Position numbers and translations under genes: made by a program. The notes below the pieces were generated by a model. That model was not told the origin of the DNA and did not search any database. It saw only the letters and a program-made list of their open reading frames with translations. 64,000 bases of DNA from Cyathus striatus (taxonomy: Eukaryota > Basidiomycota > Agaricomycetes > Agaricales > Nidulariaceae), in NCBI GenBank assembly GCA_025738555.1, contig JAOVFP010000019.1:930001-994000 (forward strand), given 5' to 3'. Every line of letters starts with the position of its first letter. Within the stretch, counting starts at the first letter, position 1. Shown one piece after another: positions 1 to 12,150 of the stretch.

Positions 1-1
1 A

Positions 2-2609
2 ACTGGATCGAGAACCCGAGCTCCTAGGAGGTCTTTAGCTACGAAGGTCTCGGAGGTTTTGCTGTTGCTTAAGGATGCGTATATTAGTCCTTTCGATATG
101 TTTACAGCACTTTTAGATGATAGCAATGAACAATTTCAAGCTTACCGCACCGAATTGTACAAGAATAGCAATAAAAAGCTGTTCTCCATTCTTGATATCA
201 TTGCTTCAAACAAATCTGGTCGAGCAAAACTGCGGAAGTGGCTTACGAGTGCCACAGGTGTAGGGCTTTACGGGGAAATGATTGGAGAAGAAATGGATCT
301 GCTTCGCGACAAGTACAAGCTGAAAGGCCTGGGAGATATTACACCACAGTACATTGAGCATCGAGAAGCTGATACATTCAGTGAGGATGTGCCGTTTATG
401 ATGGGATTGCTGCGCTGCGCTGCACAGACGAAACGCCAGGAGGAAGAGAACGTGAAGAAGAAACCTGACCAGGTATGTCTTTCATATTAGTTGGCAGGTT
501 CCATCGTCTATATCTGTCCTTGACAGGTTTGTAATGCGATTATGCGTCAGCTCCTGTACCAGCGTTCTGGACGCTGTCTTGATTTTGGTGCTGAGTTTGG
601 ACTGTATCTATGGGCTACTAGCTCTGCGTGCTCTACCATTGAAGCTGTGCATAGTTGTGGGCTTAGCGTTTCATATCAGTCGGTGTTAAACAATGTAAAG
701 GCTCTTTCAACAGGGTGTATGGAGCTCGCCAAATCCGTTGCTGCAGGGCCTCATGCTTTCTGCTATGATAATATTAATCTCAGCACATCTATTCATATTG
801 AGCAGCGTGGTTCATCTTCCACTCCAGGAAAGGTGACATCAGGCACACTCGGGATTCTTTACAAGCTTCCGAATGCAACACCAGCGACCATAGAACTTCA
901 ACCAATTTTGGACAGAATGCGCAACCCCATGTACCGTGGCCTTGATTTTGCGAAGGACCTCACATTGACTGAGGAACAACTCGACTCTGTATCACATCAG
1001 TTCCGAGTACATATTATTAAAATTCTATTCAAGCATTGCGACAAACTAGACAAGCAATACTACTTATCAGAATTGTTGATGAAGCATAAAGAACGTCATC
1101 CACTCCCACCTGGCCACCATACCGAATTTTACCCTATCAGAGTGTCTACTCATGAAGAAGCATCAACAAAGGGAAATCTTCTCTACCATGATGAGGTGTA
1201 CTTACAAATGTTAGGCCAGACAACGGAAGAGCTATCTAAGCAGGCTATCATTAGTATAAATGACCAGCTTACCAATGCTCGTATTCGCTCTGGACAATAT
1301 GTACGGGCTGACGACATAAATAATTATCATCGACGGGTTACATTTCAACCAGGCATGGGGCTTTTCCATGCCGCACTCAATCTTTCATGGGTGATCCTTC
1401 ATACTCATCGAGGGACAAACAGCGAACATGGCTCCCTGACATACTGGTTTACAATTCTCGAAAAGACTTGTCTTGGGGGACAAAAACCCGATTATCACAC
1501 ATTATATGCCACCCTTGTTCAGGTTCTTGAAGGTGTTGTTCTCAGTACCTGGAAGATACTTTGCACCGAAGATGGAAGTACACTTGAACAGTATGCAATA
1601 TCGAATCCAACGGCTGAGAACCTTTATGAGAAAGCTGGAACTATTCTAGATGAATATCTGACTCCCCTCCCCCATCTGTTTTCTACTGCTTACAATCATG
1701 ACAATCTTGAAACAGACGAGACCCTTGCATCAGGTTCTGGTAATACATCAGTGGTACCACCTCCTGTTGTGTGTGAGGGCCAAGAGGATCCTTCAAAAGA
1801 TAAGGCTAACCAGAATATGTGTTGTCTTATGCGAAATAGCCTTTACCTTTTGGAGCTTGTCTCTGCTACAAAGGATGGGGATATTGGTCGCATTGAGGAC
1901 ATATTACCTCATCTGGCAATGATTTTTCATGGTGCTGGTAGTAACAATTACTGTATGGAGATTCTTTTCATGATCCAAAACTTGAAATATATATGGACAC
2001 CTGAATTTTCGTGCGTTTATTTATTCCTCCACCATATATCCTGATTAAGTAGGCTTGATAGGGACATTATGCAAGATGCACTAATTGTTAACCCCTCAGG
2101 TATTCCAGGACACTGCATTGCTACTGATGCCAATATGGAATACACTATTCGAGAAGTCAAGGTCTGTTATTTACACTACTCAATTCTATTTATTTATATA
2201 AGGTGTTTAGGAACTAATTGTCATGAGAGGCTTACAAACAACATGGGATCAAGTGGGAGATGTTTCTGCAGCTATTGCATATCTGAAAGAAATAAAACGA
2301 AAGATTTCGAACGAGTTGGACCTTCCTCATCAGAACAAAGGTCATTCTGATGTTGATGTCGCTCATCTTATTCAGCGGGTTGTTAATAGGGTAGAAGCTG
2401 AAAAACTGCTGACATTTAGACCGAATCGGACTGGTAATAATCATGTTACTTTGGTTTGTGATTTGCTTGAAGAAGGGTCAAAGAAATTGAAATCCACCTC
2501 ACTTCATACTTTCAATACAAAGTTCAAAAATTTTGTTGCAGGAATGGGATTTGGAGAAGAGAGCAATGATTTACCAGAATTAGGACTTTCAGTAGACGAA
2601 ATGGAGTAG
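2..2609 (+). CDS. DUF6589 domain protein, 5'-partial
   Basis: The reading frame is open to the left edge, so the start lies outside the window. Four exons fit: 2-472, 527-2010, 2053-2161 and 2211-2609, giving 820 visible residues with no premature stop. Family signatures are CYDNIN (near 770), NDQLT (near 1260), a PGMGLFHAALN block (near 1350) and NPSGIPGH followed by DANMEYTIREVK (near 2090-2160). This order is typical of the fungal DUF6589 family, which is greatly expanded in Agaricomycetes and has no firmly assigned function. The order D, D, E with a Lys after the Glu recalls an RNase H-fold DDE transposase, but that is inference. The gene runs toward the repeat block that starts 210 bp downstream. 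Confidence is high for the family and moderate for exact splice sites, the acceptor at 2052 being the least certain. Confidence 0.85.
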
Positions 2610-2646
2610 ATTACATATTGTTTTGTATTATACATTAATATTCTTT

Positions 2647-2824
2647 TGTGTTAATGCAGCAGCGCACTGCGCCTTTGCCTCTTTATGTGCCTTTGCTTCT
2701 GCTTCTCGATACTGATTCTCCTTATCCACCTGAAATGCATTTCGGTTTCTTTTTTGACTACTCTGATAAACCATTGAAAAGTCTGCATTTTGGACCTCTT
2801 GCTCTTGTAACTCCTGTGAGTAGT
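2647..2824 (-). pseudogene. Coding-like fragment at the repeat block edge
   Basis: One minus-strand frame stays open for about 57 codons and has strongly protein-like, Gln/Lys/Ala-rich composition (KENQYREAEAKAHKEAKAQ). A possible splice acceptor (CTCACAG) lies at its upstream end next to the repeat block, and it stops soon after the block of about 178 bp. It would be read away from the repeat block and convergently with the DUF6589 gene. I do not recognise the family. It may be one exon of a gene that starts in or near the terminal repeat, or a relic truncated by it. The plus-strand frame over the same bases is a less protein-like shadow. Confidence 0.35.
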
Positions 2825-4165
2825 GTCAGCAAATATTTTCATATTAACTCCTGGCTATATGATCATGTGTTCTTATAAGCATGGAGTTTTATGATCACCT
2901 CTAAATTATATAGTGTTCTATACTATTAGTGATTGTAATAGTGATCATAAATGATCATTTAGAGATATAGGTGGCATATTGGGGTGAATACTAGTACTGA
3001 TGGGTTTCTATGGACTATTACTTGTTCTAATGGATTTGTAAATGATCATAAGTGATCATTAGGTGGTGCAGGTGGCGTAATGGGATATTAGTGGTACTAA
3101 TAGATTTGTAAGTGATCATAAGTGATCATTAGGTGATCTAGGTGGTGTAATGGGTTATTAGTGATACTAATAGATTCATAAGTGATCATATGTGATCATT
3201 AGGTGATCTAGGTGGCATAATGAATTATTAGTGGTACTAATGGATTCGTAAGTGATCATAAGTGATCATTAGGTGATCTAGGTGGTGTAATGGGTTAATA
3301 GTGATACTAATAGATTCATAAGTGATCATATGTGATCATTAGGTGATCTAGATGGTGTAATGGATTATTAGTGGTACTAATGGATTCGTAAGTGATCATA
3401 AGTGATCATATATGTCACATGCATTGTGTATGTCACAGATGTCACGTTTGTTATGGATGTCACACGCGTCACAGGTGTCACATATGTCACATATATCGCA
3501 TTTGTCACACTTTTACAGATGTCACACTTTCACAGATGTCACAGATGTCACACTGTCACATATGTCACATATATCGCATTTGTCACACTTTTACAGATGT
3601 CACATTTGTTATGGATGTCACATGTGTCACACTTTCACAGATGTCACAAATGTCACACTGTCGCATATGTCACACCGTCGCATATGTCACACTGTCGCAT
3701 ATGTCACACTTTTACATATGTCACATATGTCACACTTTCACATATGTCACACTTTCACATATGTCACACTTCCGCATATGTCACACTTTCGCATATGTCA
3801 CGCATTCACAAATGTCACAAATGTCACACTTTCACATATGTCACACTTCCGCATATGTCACAAATGTCACAAATGTTACACTTTCACAGATGTCACAAGT
3901 GTCACACGTTCGCATATGTCACACACTTTCTCATATGTCACACATGTTTGCATATGTCACACTTTCCCATATGTCATGTATATTACACTTGTTACACTTG
4001 TCATATTTGCTTTGTATGACACTCCTGTCATGTAGTCACATATGTCACACCATATCTATTACAACCATCATACTCATCACATGTCATACATCCCTTATGT
4101 GTCAATATTACACCTGTTACATTCTCACATCTGTCACACATATCACATTTCATTCTCATGACACC
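2822..4165 (+). repeat. Terminal repeat block, copy A (TGATCA then TGTCACA arrays)
   Basis: The inner part (about 2868-3410) is built from roughly 62-67 bp units carrying paired TGATCA palindromes (aagtgatcataagtgatcat) alternating with TTAGTGGTACTAATGGAT-like spacers. The outer part (about 3410-4010) is a dense array of ATGTCACA-type heptamers. The inner part is almost identical to the blocks at 4862-6433 (inverted) and 62395-64000. The TGTCACA array differs by copy-number changes, and the sequence beyond 4020 is related but clearly more diverged, losing similarity near 4140. It reads as the right-hand end of an element that includes the DUF6589 gene. Confidence 0.85.
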
Positions 4166-4319
4166 CTTGGTAAAAAGCAAAATTGGATATATCTCACACA
4201 GAGTCAAATGTAAGTCAAATATAAGGACCAAAAGTGAAACATGGTTGAACAATAGTGACACCTAACATGTGGTTACATTTGACTCTGTGTGACATTAACC
4301 AATTTTGAATTTTACCAAG
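4166..4319. repeat. MITE-like imperfect palindrome of 154 bp
   Basis: Left arm 4166-4213 (CTTGGTAAAAAGCAAAATTG...) is matched by the reverse complement of 4273-4319, with about 47 bp per arm and a few mismatches. A 59-bp spacer separates them. The arms include CACACAGAGTCAAATGTAA and its complement. No convincing target duplication is visible. It marks the point where copy A stops resembling the other terminal blocks, so it could be a small transposon inserted there or part of the end structure. Confidence 0.6.
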
Positions 4320-4861
4320 TATCATCTTGATTTGTCAAGGTACTCTCCCTGTCAAAAAGTAAAATTACACCACAGTCACAGACTCTCCTACCATTCTTGA
4401 AACCCTTGACAGCTTTTTGCCTCTACCAGCTTATCATTCTCTCAACATTGCATTGCAACCATCTGCTGCAACACATATCATACATGTCACATGAAATGGT
4501 TACATGAAAAGTGCTCATCTAGTGATTTATGTGCATTACAAGTTATATGACAAAGACACTAGACTACTTTAAGAGAATCATATTTCTTCAACTATTTACC
4601 TGTGTTTAGTTGAATTCAACATTCATAACACTAGGCAAAAATCACATTATATCAATACTACTTTCTGGCAATCACAATGTTATGTTTTAATTAGTCTATC
4701 AGATTCTATAGTAGATATAACTGTACTTAGATTCTAATTTTGTCTAACCAACCTTAAGCATGTTCGGTAACCTGGTCCGGTTATGTTGCCTTATCTATAT
4801 CTTCCATTCAGTTATTGCTTCTATTATCACATCACTTATATTTTTGTTACACTTTCCATTA
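4320..4861. other. Unassigned spacer between head-to-head repeat blocks
   Basis: This AT-rich stretch has no coding frame I can support. A short semi-palindrome, TAACC-TGGTCC-GGTTA, lies at 4768-4783. It could be where two inverted elements abut around a 6-bp target, but this is only a suggestion because the right-hand partner end lies beyond the window. TGTCACATG-type motifs thin out here. Confidence 0.3.
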
Positions 4862-6433
4862 GCCAATCAGATATTTATTTCTTGATTCATTATTGGGGTA
4901 TATGATTTCTTGTGTCCCTCTTAGCAGTACTCACTACTGTTCAATCTTCATTGTTACAGAATTGTACAGTATTACAAATGAGAGATGTGTGACCTGTGAA
5001 TAAAATGTGAATAAATGTGATATGTTGGGATATATGACATGTATGTGTTTGATTGGCAAGATTGACAGCCTTGACTGGGTTATGGGGGTGTATAATATTG
5101 GAGCACTCTTGTCAGTGACAAGCCTGGTAGTGAACAAAGTGTGACAGATGTAAGAATCTAACAGGTGTAATATTGACATATAAGAGATGTATGACATGTG
5201 ATAAGTATAATGGTTGTAACAGGTGTGGTGTAACATGAATTTGGAAATGTGACATATGTAACTATATTATAGGAGTGTCATACAAGTAAATGTGATGGGG
5301 GTGACATATGTAAGAGTGTGACAAATGTGACAAGTGTAGCATATGTGAAAGTATGACATAGTGTGACACCTTTGACATCTGTGAAAGTGTGACATATGCG
5401 AAAGTGTGACATTTGTGACATATGTGAAAGTGTGACACATGTGAATGCGTGATATATGCGAAAGTGTGACACATGTGACATATGTGAAAGTGTAACATTT
5501 GTGACATATGTGACATATGCGGAAGTGTGACATATGTGAAAGTGTGACATATGTGAAAGTGTGACATTTGTGAATGCGTGACATATGCGAAAGTGTAACA
5601 TTTGTGACATTTGTGAATGCGTGACATATGCGAAAGTGTGACATATGCGATAGTGTGACATTTGTGACAGTGTGACATCTGTGACATCTGTGAAAGTGTG
5701 ACACATGTGACATCCATAACAAATGTGACATCTGTAAAAGTGTGACAAATGCGATATATGTGACATATGTGACACCTGTGACGCGTGTGACATCCATAAC
5801 AAACGTGACATCTGTGACATACACAATGCATGTGACATATATGATCACTTATGATCACTTACGAATCCATTAGTACCACTAATAATCCATTACACCATCT
5901 AGATCACCTAATGATCACATATGATCACTTATGAATCTATTAGTATCACTATTAACCCATTACACCACCTAGATCACCTAATGATCACTTATGATCACTT
6001 ACGAATCCATTAGTACCACTAATAATTCATTATGCCACCTAGATCACCTAATGATCACATATGATCACTTATGAATCTATTAGTATCACTAATAACCCAT
6101 TACACCACCTAGATCACCTAATGATCACTTATGATCACTTACAAATCTATTAGTACCACTAATATCCCATTACGCCACCTGCACCACCTAATGATCACTT
6201 ATGATCATTTACAAATCCATTAGAACAAGTAATAGTCCATAGAAACCCATCAGTACTAGTATTCACCCCAATATGCCACCTATATCTCTAAATGATCATT
6301 TATGATCACTATTACAATCACTAATAGTATAGAACACTATATAATTTAGAGGTGATCATAAAACTCCATGCTTATAAGAACACATGATCATATAGCCAGG
6401 AGTTAATATGAAAATAGTTTGCTAACACTTATG
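4862..6433 (-). repeat. Long inverted terminal repeat, left arm
   Basis: The reverse complement of this stretch matches 62395-64000 almost base for base, through the TGATCA block (5840-6370), the TGTCACA array (about 5280-5840) and the unique outer sequence down to the base paired with the window's last base. Differences seen are one substitution in the inner GTGTTCTT region, one in a TGATCA unit and a net length change of about 34 bp in the tandem array. The inner edge is 6433. The outer edge cannot be fixed because the partner runs off the window. Confidence 0.9.
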
Positions 6434-8770
6434 CTCCTGTAGCCATCTTTGTACTGCGTTCAAGTCAACCTGACCACCAAGTGCTCCATAAGTAGCAGAG
6501 CGCTGCTGCGAATCTTCTTCAAATGCTTTTCGAACACTTTCTTCCTGCATTGCAATCTTGTTCACCTTCCGCCGTTTCCGCAGCTCATCTCGTTCCAACT
6601 CTTTCTTCTTATTCAGCCGACCAACTTCCTTATCGAAATCACAAATGACATCAAATATTGAACGTGCCCACTTTTCTTCCCACTCTGCACTTCCACCGAT
6701 TCTCAGTGTTACTTGCTTGTAATTATCCATTTCAGATGAGTGAACACGAGCAATATCTTCCAGGGATTTGTCGCTGATAATTAGGTATGGAGGTCTTGTA
6801 GCTTTATGTTTGTCCTTCTTCCAAGTCATGAAGCGCCATTTAGCCAGTCGTGATAGCAGGGAATTTCGTTGTGCAAGTGGAAGTCGATAGTGTGGAGCTG
6901 TACTAGGAAATGGACGTTTTCGTCCTGATGGAGCAATGCATGGTTCACGACTTGGATCAGATGGAGAGCCATAGTAGATGATGTCAGTGAACGGATCCTG
7001 ATACAGTAGCCTTCCTGGGAAGTAGAACGAGATATCAAATGTTTCTGAATGAATGGTACTATTACAGCAAAAAGGCCCTGTAAACGATAAAGCTAAAATA
7101 GCATGAGCTCATTTCACCACAATGAGTCAATTTAAAGAATCAAACATATACCGTTAGTGCTTCTATCACTATTGTACAATGCATAAGTTTCACGGATACA
7201 TTTTTCAGGACTTTGAATTAGCTTCAGCATCGAGATCCCTGTTCGGTCTTTCTTGTTTGTCTTTTCTGTAATCTCACCACAAATTGGTCGGTCTGGGTCT
7301 AGTGCTAGCTGTATAGCATCGGTTGAGTTTTCTTCTGCCAACACAGTATGTAAATCTGCCTCCTTAGCCCAAGATTCGAACATAAGAAGGAAAATAGCTG
7401 GTGTGACACCATCACGCCCACAACGACCTGCTCTCTGTAGGGCCATCGTCATCTCCCTTGGAATACCATATTGCACAACCCAACTAACATCTTGAACATC
7501 CAAGCCCTGAAAAAAAGTTGAATGAAAGTAGGAGCAAGTAAATAAGTCACACTGTAGATGCAGCTTCTGTTGCATGCAGAATCATGCATCTACCATCTGG
7601 ATCTCTGAAGTCATTGTACGTTTCCTTCAAGTATTCATCAGACATTAGACTAAAGAAAGTTTTAATGACACCTTTTCCACGCAGCTCTGGAACCAATTGA
7701 TGCTCTTGATAATTTTTTGCTCCAATAGCGCTCTCAACACTATCATGGAAGACAATTCCTTTTCATCATTGTTGACCATGAGCACTGGAGGTTGAAAGAT
7801 TTTGAACCAAAAAGTCAAGGTTACGGAAATCGTTGAGGGGCCCAACAATTTCATGGGTAGAGTAGGCGATGTTAGAACGGTTACTTGAGAGTTTGATACA
7901 GCACAACCGGTCATTGTTGAACTGCAGATGTTGCTTGATGACAACCTTCATGTGATCTGGAAGCGTTGCTGTGAGAGCTGCTGCTGAGACCTTCGGTCCT
8001 AACTTTGTCTGAAGTTCAGAGAGATAGCCCCAAGCAGGCCGAAATGCTTTCCCTCCATACAGGGCAATACCAGCCATGTATATTGAATGGACTTCATCAA
8101 CAAACAGGAATCTGATTCATTTGGCAAAGTCAGGTTTATGAAGAATGCGACCAAGCCTTGGCCAATGTCCATTGGAGATAGAGAATTGCTCCGCCTGAAC
8201 CACAAGAATGGAGTAGACACCTGAACAAATATCCTATCCAATGTAACACACCGTTTAGATACTTTAGGAAATCAGAAAGCTCTTCCAGACCTTCCAAAGC
8301 TTTGGATCATTAGGGGTCTCTTCGTTGATTGCCAGAGCTGAGATCCCATAGGACTGAAACTCCTGTACTTGCATCTCTTGAAGCTTCTTCAACAGAGAAA
8401 TGACAATGGATATGCGATTTTGAAAGAGGAGGGCAGGAATAACCATACAGAATGTCTTCCCAGAACCGGTACCAGCTTCAATAAGAACATCTCTCCCACT
8501 GCAGAGAGCTATAGTAGCTTCAAGTTGGAAAGCACGCGGAATCTTCTTTAAGCCTGAGGCACTGTACATAGCCAATGTTGCCTTTAGCCCAATAAGCCGC
8601 TCCTTCTTGTTGTAAGCCTTCCAAAACTCCGGAAGAATCGCCTTATCTTCAGGTATACGAGCATGATAAAGCTGTTCAGCTTGTTGTAGATTAGAAAGCG
8701 CTAATATGTCTGCCAAAGTTAGTGGAATAGTGTCAGTGAGGGGCTCATTGCCCGTGTCCATAGTATCCAT
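6422..8770 (-). pseudogene. RecQ-family DNA helicase, decayed
   Basis: Helicase core motifs are in order: RAFQLEATIAL (Q-like motif), AGTGSGKT (Walker A), NEETPNDPKLW, FVDEVHS (DEVH motif II), ALTATLP (motif III), GLDVQDVSWVVQYG and QRAGRCGRDG (motif VI), then CIRETYALYNSD...FCC (partial RecQ zinc module) and a charged C-terminal region ending QEHKC. The likely start is MDTMDT at 8770; a longer frame opens at 8944. Introns are visible near 7508-7560 and 7045-7150. A TGA interrupts the frame just before the DEVH motif (8119-8121, where the family suggests an Arg codon), and frame changes occur near 7700 and 7800. It is therefore probably non-functional unless these are unusual introns. RecQ genes are often subtelomeric in fungi. 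The gene points outward and its last codons and stop lie within the terminal repeat. Confidence 0.85.
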
Positions 8771-8944
8771 TGCAAACTTCGACTCTAATGCACTTAAAGG
8801 AGCGGAGGAAGATGAAGACAAAGCGGGGAAACAGGATATATTGCGCAAGTAAGGGAGGAAAGCGAGCGCAGCGAAGCGCATAAGAGACGCTACACCAAAA
8901 TGCTTCCGAGTTTGACTGGTCTGCCTATCAATGAGATAGCCCAC

Positions 8945-11554
8945 ATGTCCTCACGTGAAAAAAAGCGTGATCTCGTTCCCAGGATAGGCAGACCGGCCCT
9001 CCGGTCTAACTCTCTCGGGTGAAAATAGGTTGCACTTTTCAACCAACACGTGACATATCCCACGGTCAGGTGTTCGTCATTCGTTGGTTGATAGGTGTCT
9101 CGAGGACTTTCTTCTTTCCACCCCGGTGCTCGTGGTACTCTCCTTCACACCTAGTTGACCCCCCCATTCAGTGCAATCGTTCTTGGGTTTGTGGCCTTGC
9201 CACTGTCCTCTCCTATCTCTCTCTTCCTCTCTCCCTCTCTCTCTTTCTCTCTGTCTGTTCTCACCTCTTGATGGTACTCTGGCCTTGTCAATAACTCTGG
9301 CACTTCCTGTTTTACGAACTCGACAGACTTACTGCCAATATGAGGATTTCATTGGATAATTGGCAGGTGGCTGTACCCCGAGCATGCCTGGCTATCACTA
9401 AAGGCCCAAAATATCAGCCCGCATCTTAAAGTACCTTGTAGTTGTATCGTAATTTCTTCTCTGAAGCCTTGCAATTGTCTTAATACACATTGAAATGAGA
9501 ATAAAGGCTTAATGTCTTGCAAGATGTTTTCGGTTTTCATGACATCCTTTCTCCCTGTCTACACAATCATTGCTGAGATAACAGTCCTTTGACCTCCTGT
9601 TGATGTAATCATTGCTTTCACCTTCTTCAGCTCTCAATGTTCCAACTCCTGGCTCATGTTTTGCTTTTAACATATCCTACAATTATGGTAACAGACTCCA
9701 GAGTGCCATCATTCATTATCATTCTCAAAATACCCGGGAATATAGCCACCAACATCCACTTTTCACATGGCCGAACGGCAAAATCTAATACCCCATTGAG
9801 ATAGTTGACAGACACCTAGTTCTCTCAAATGTCAATTTGTTAACTGGACGAAACAGACGTGCTATCCTCATGGTGGTAGATGTGGATTTTAAATGCTTCG
9901 AACGTTGTTCACTACAATTCCAAGAATGGCAATTTCGGTGGGTTCCACATGTTCAGAACACATCATATGGGCGTCTACGGCGCGTCTTCTATTGTGAATT
10001 TAGGCATACGCCCAAGCCGCCTTGTTTCTCTTCCCAACCTTTCAATTGTTTATCCCCCAGGCCCATCGAATTTTGACAGAATAAGTTTGCAAGCTCCTAC
10101 CTATTTTACTTGCTGTTGTGTTGCTCTAGATTTCTATGATAGTTTACGGAGTATCACCTCCCGCCACTCCACTATTGTGACTGGCGCGTTTACTACGTAC
10201 TTACGCCGATACGAACAAGATATGGATAAGCCTACTAATATTAGTAGTACTACTGCATGTACTTTATTAATGCGCGACTTTTGTCAAAGCTTACCACAGC
10301 TAGTAATGGTCTGTATTCATTTCCTTACACAGAGCATCCCACTTTTAATATAGCGTAGATTTATTGATATTCCCACTACCTTTAGGTAGTAGGGTCTTGG
10401 GGGGCGAAACGAAATGGAAATGGCAGGAATTTTCATAAAAACGACGCGACATCATCGTTTCCTGATTGGGATTGAAATTTTCGGCTTTTCCCTTTGTACG
10501 CTCTTGTACGCTCCCGACAACGGGAGCGTACAAGAGCGTATTGTTCAGTTTCCACCCCCTTCTCTCTCTCTCCCCCCCTCCCTCCTTTTCGTTTTTAAGA
10601 TGCCAGCTGTTGCAAACGACGATGTGATACCTGTACATGGGCTCGTAGAAGGCTTCTCAAATTGCGAGTTCTTTTAGGGCGTACATGTATATACTCAAGT
10701 ACTCATGTTTTAATATATATAACTTGTTGTACCTCTGTGATCTCTCAAGCTTGTTGGGGTGTCCTACACATTATAGCGGACTGTTATTCAACTTTTCCTA
10801 TCCTACATGTACTCAGGCGGGCTGTCTTCACTGTTCATTGAATATTTTCGCGAGTGCTCAATGATCTTATGGAATCAGTTTGACTACTGGAAGAGTACCT
10901 TGAGGGTGGGTGGGACACAGAGTAAGTGAGTTACAAAGTCAGTATAGAAAAAGATGTAATAGATGCATAGCAGCTATGTAGAAAGTGGTAGTGGGCTTTG
11001 CCGGCGACAGCCGGCCTTAGGGTTTATTCTACATACTGAGACAAATACGAATAGATACTGGTAACAGACTATAGTGGAGGGAATGTGCTATACTATTACT
11101 AAGAATTGGTATGATGAGCGATCACAAGATCATCTAGCCCCTCTTGTCCGTTCATAATTATTTCTTTTTTATTGCAAGCAAGGTTTCCGTCGACATAGTC
11201 GACACTTCCAAGTATTCAAGTTAGCAGAATTGGCATGAATATGGGCAAATGTGCATGTGATACTAAGTGAGTACTCGAGTTACAGAGATAAGGCATTTAT
11301 AGATAACGAAAGTTTCCATGCTGATTTTGTATATCTTTAACTGTCGTAACATCCATTACATTTCACTGATGTCCGTATTATTGTACATCACACATTTCAG
11401 AAATTATGACAATAAAGATTGTGTATGCATTTATATTTCGTTATGTTACATGTCCCACCGGAGGCGCAACGGTTCTGGAGTCACTACTACTAGTAAAACC
11501 GCAAGTCAAAAAACCACATCGCACTACTTACCAAAAAAAATACATAGAGTCAGA
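8945..11554. other. Long intergenic stretch upstream of RecQ
   Basis: No gene is supported here. Visible items are a GACCGG-CCCT-CCGGTC hairpin near 8991-9006, CACGTG motifs at about 8953 and 9047, a CT-rich microsatellite-like tract at about 9205-9262 and an ACTACCT-TT-AGGTAGT palindrome near 10375. An open frame of 157 codons at 9880-10353 has no recognisable motif, and another overlapping frame is also open, so I do not call it a gene. Confidence 0.5.
10497..10540. repeat. Perfect 20-bp-arm palindrome with 4-nt loop
   Basis: TACGCTCTTGTACGCTCCCG, loop ACAA, then the exact complement. The arms themselves contain a repeated TACGCTC. No T-run follows in either direction, so it is not a classic terminator. 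It could be a small inverted duplication or a regulatory hairpin. Confidence 0.8.
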
Positions 11555-12012
11555 TCAACTTCCCCCTACACAAGTCGTAATCATCCACTCAGGACTCTCA
11601 ATCCACCCCCTCCAACACTCAACAAACGCAGCCATCTCAGCACCCTCCACAACCCCATGATCCGCACTCCAGCTAACACCCATCTTCAACCTCCTTTCTC
11701 CCGGTATCTTCCCGTTCTTAATCAGCACCTCACGATTACCCTCACCCATCTCATCCCCGCTGGGCCAACCATACCAGTAGTCGTCTGCCACGTCCCATAC
11801 CCAATTTGCGCATCCGAGAGCTACAATTACTACTCCACCTCTCGAGACAAGAATGGGATGGGCAAAGTCGCCTGCGCCTATTTCACCTACATTGGATACC
11901 GTTATTGCTCACCACGCTTCGGCATCTCTTTGGGAGTTAGTTGCGAGGGAACTTGGCGGCCTAAATGGGAGAGATGGTTTATGCGAGAAGCGAGAGCTTA
12001 AATCGATTGTGA
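11555..12012 (-). pseudogene. Gene Z1: 3' part of unrecognised duplicated gene
   Basis: A minus-strand frame reads protein-like sequence including VGEIGAGDFAHP, VIVALGCANWVWDVADDYWY and KIPGERRLKMGVSWSADHG, ending at 11555. A sister copy at 36006-36420 preserves the same frame, which supports it having been coding. In this copy TGA at 11911-11909 replaces the CGA seen in the sister copy (EAW-stop-A against EAWRT). It may be the 3' end of the same gene as X1 immediately upstream on this strand. I do not recognise the family. Confidence 0.45.
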
Positions 12013-12150
12013 GTTGACATTCTGAATCGTTGATGCATATAAGCCTGTAGGCGTTGAGAGAGCTATTGAGATATCTGCCTTCGGACGGATAGAGAGCGTC
12101 AGTTTAGCGGAAGGATCTGAAGAAGGAGTGACGGACGCGCGGAAAAGAGG

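Noticed and set aside
3392..4213. Long open frames rich in Cys, His and Thr (and in all three frames) over the TGTCACA arrays, also at 5262-5858 and 62970-63600
   Set aside because: The repeat unit lacks stop codons in several frames, so the frames are a by-product of the tandem array and give nonsense low-complexity protein.
9880..10353. 157-codon open frame as a gene
   Set aside because: No motif, no sister copy, no convincing splice signals, and an alternative frame is open over half of it.
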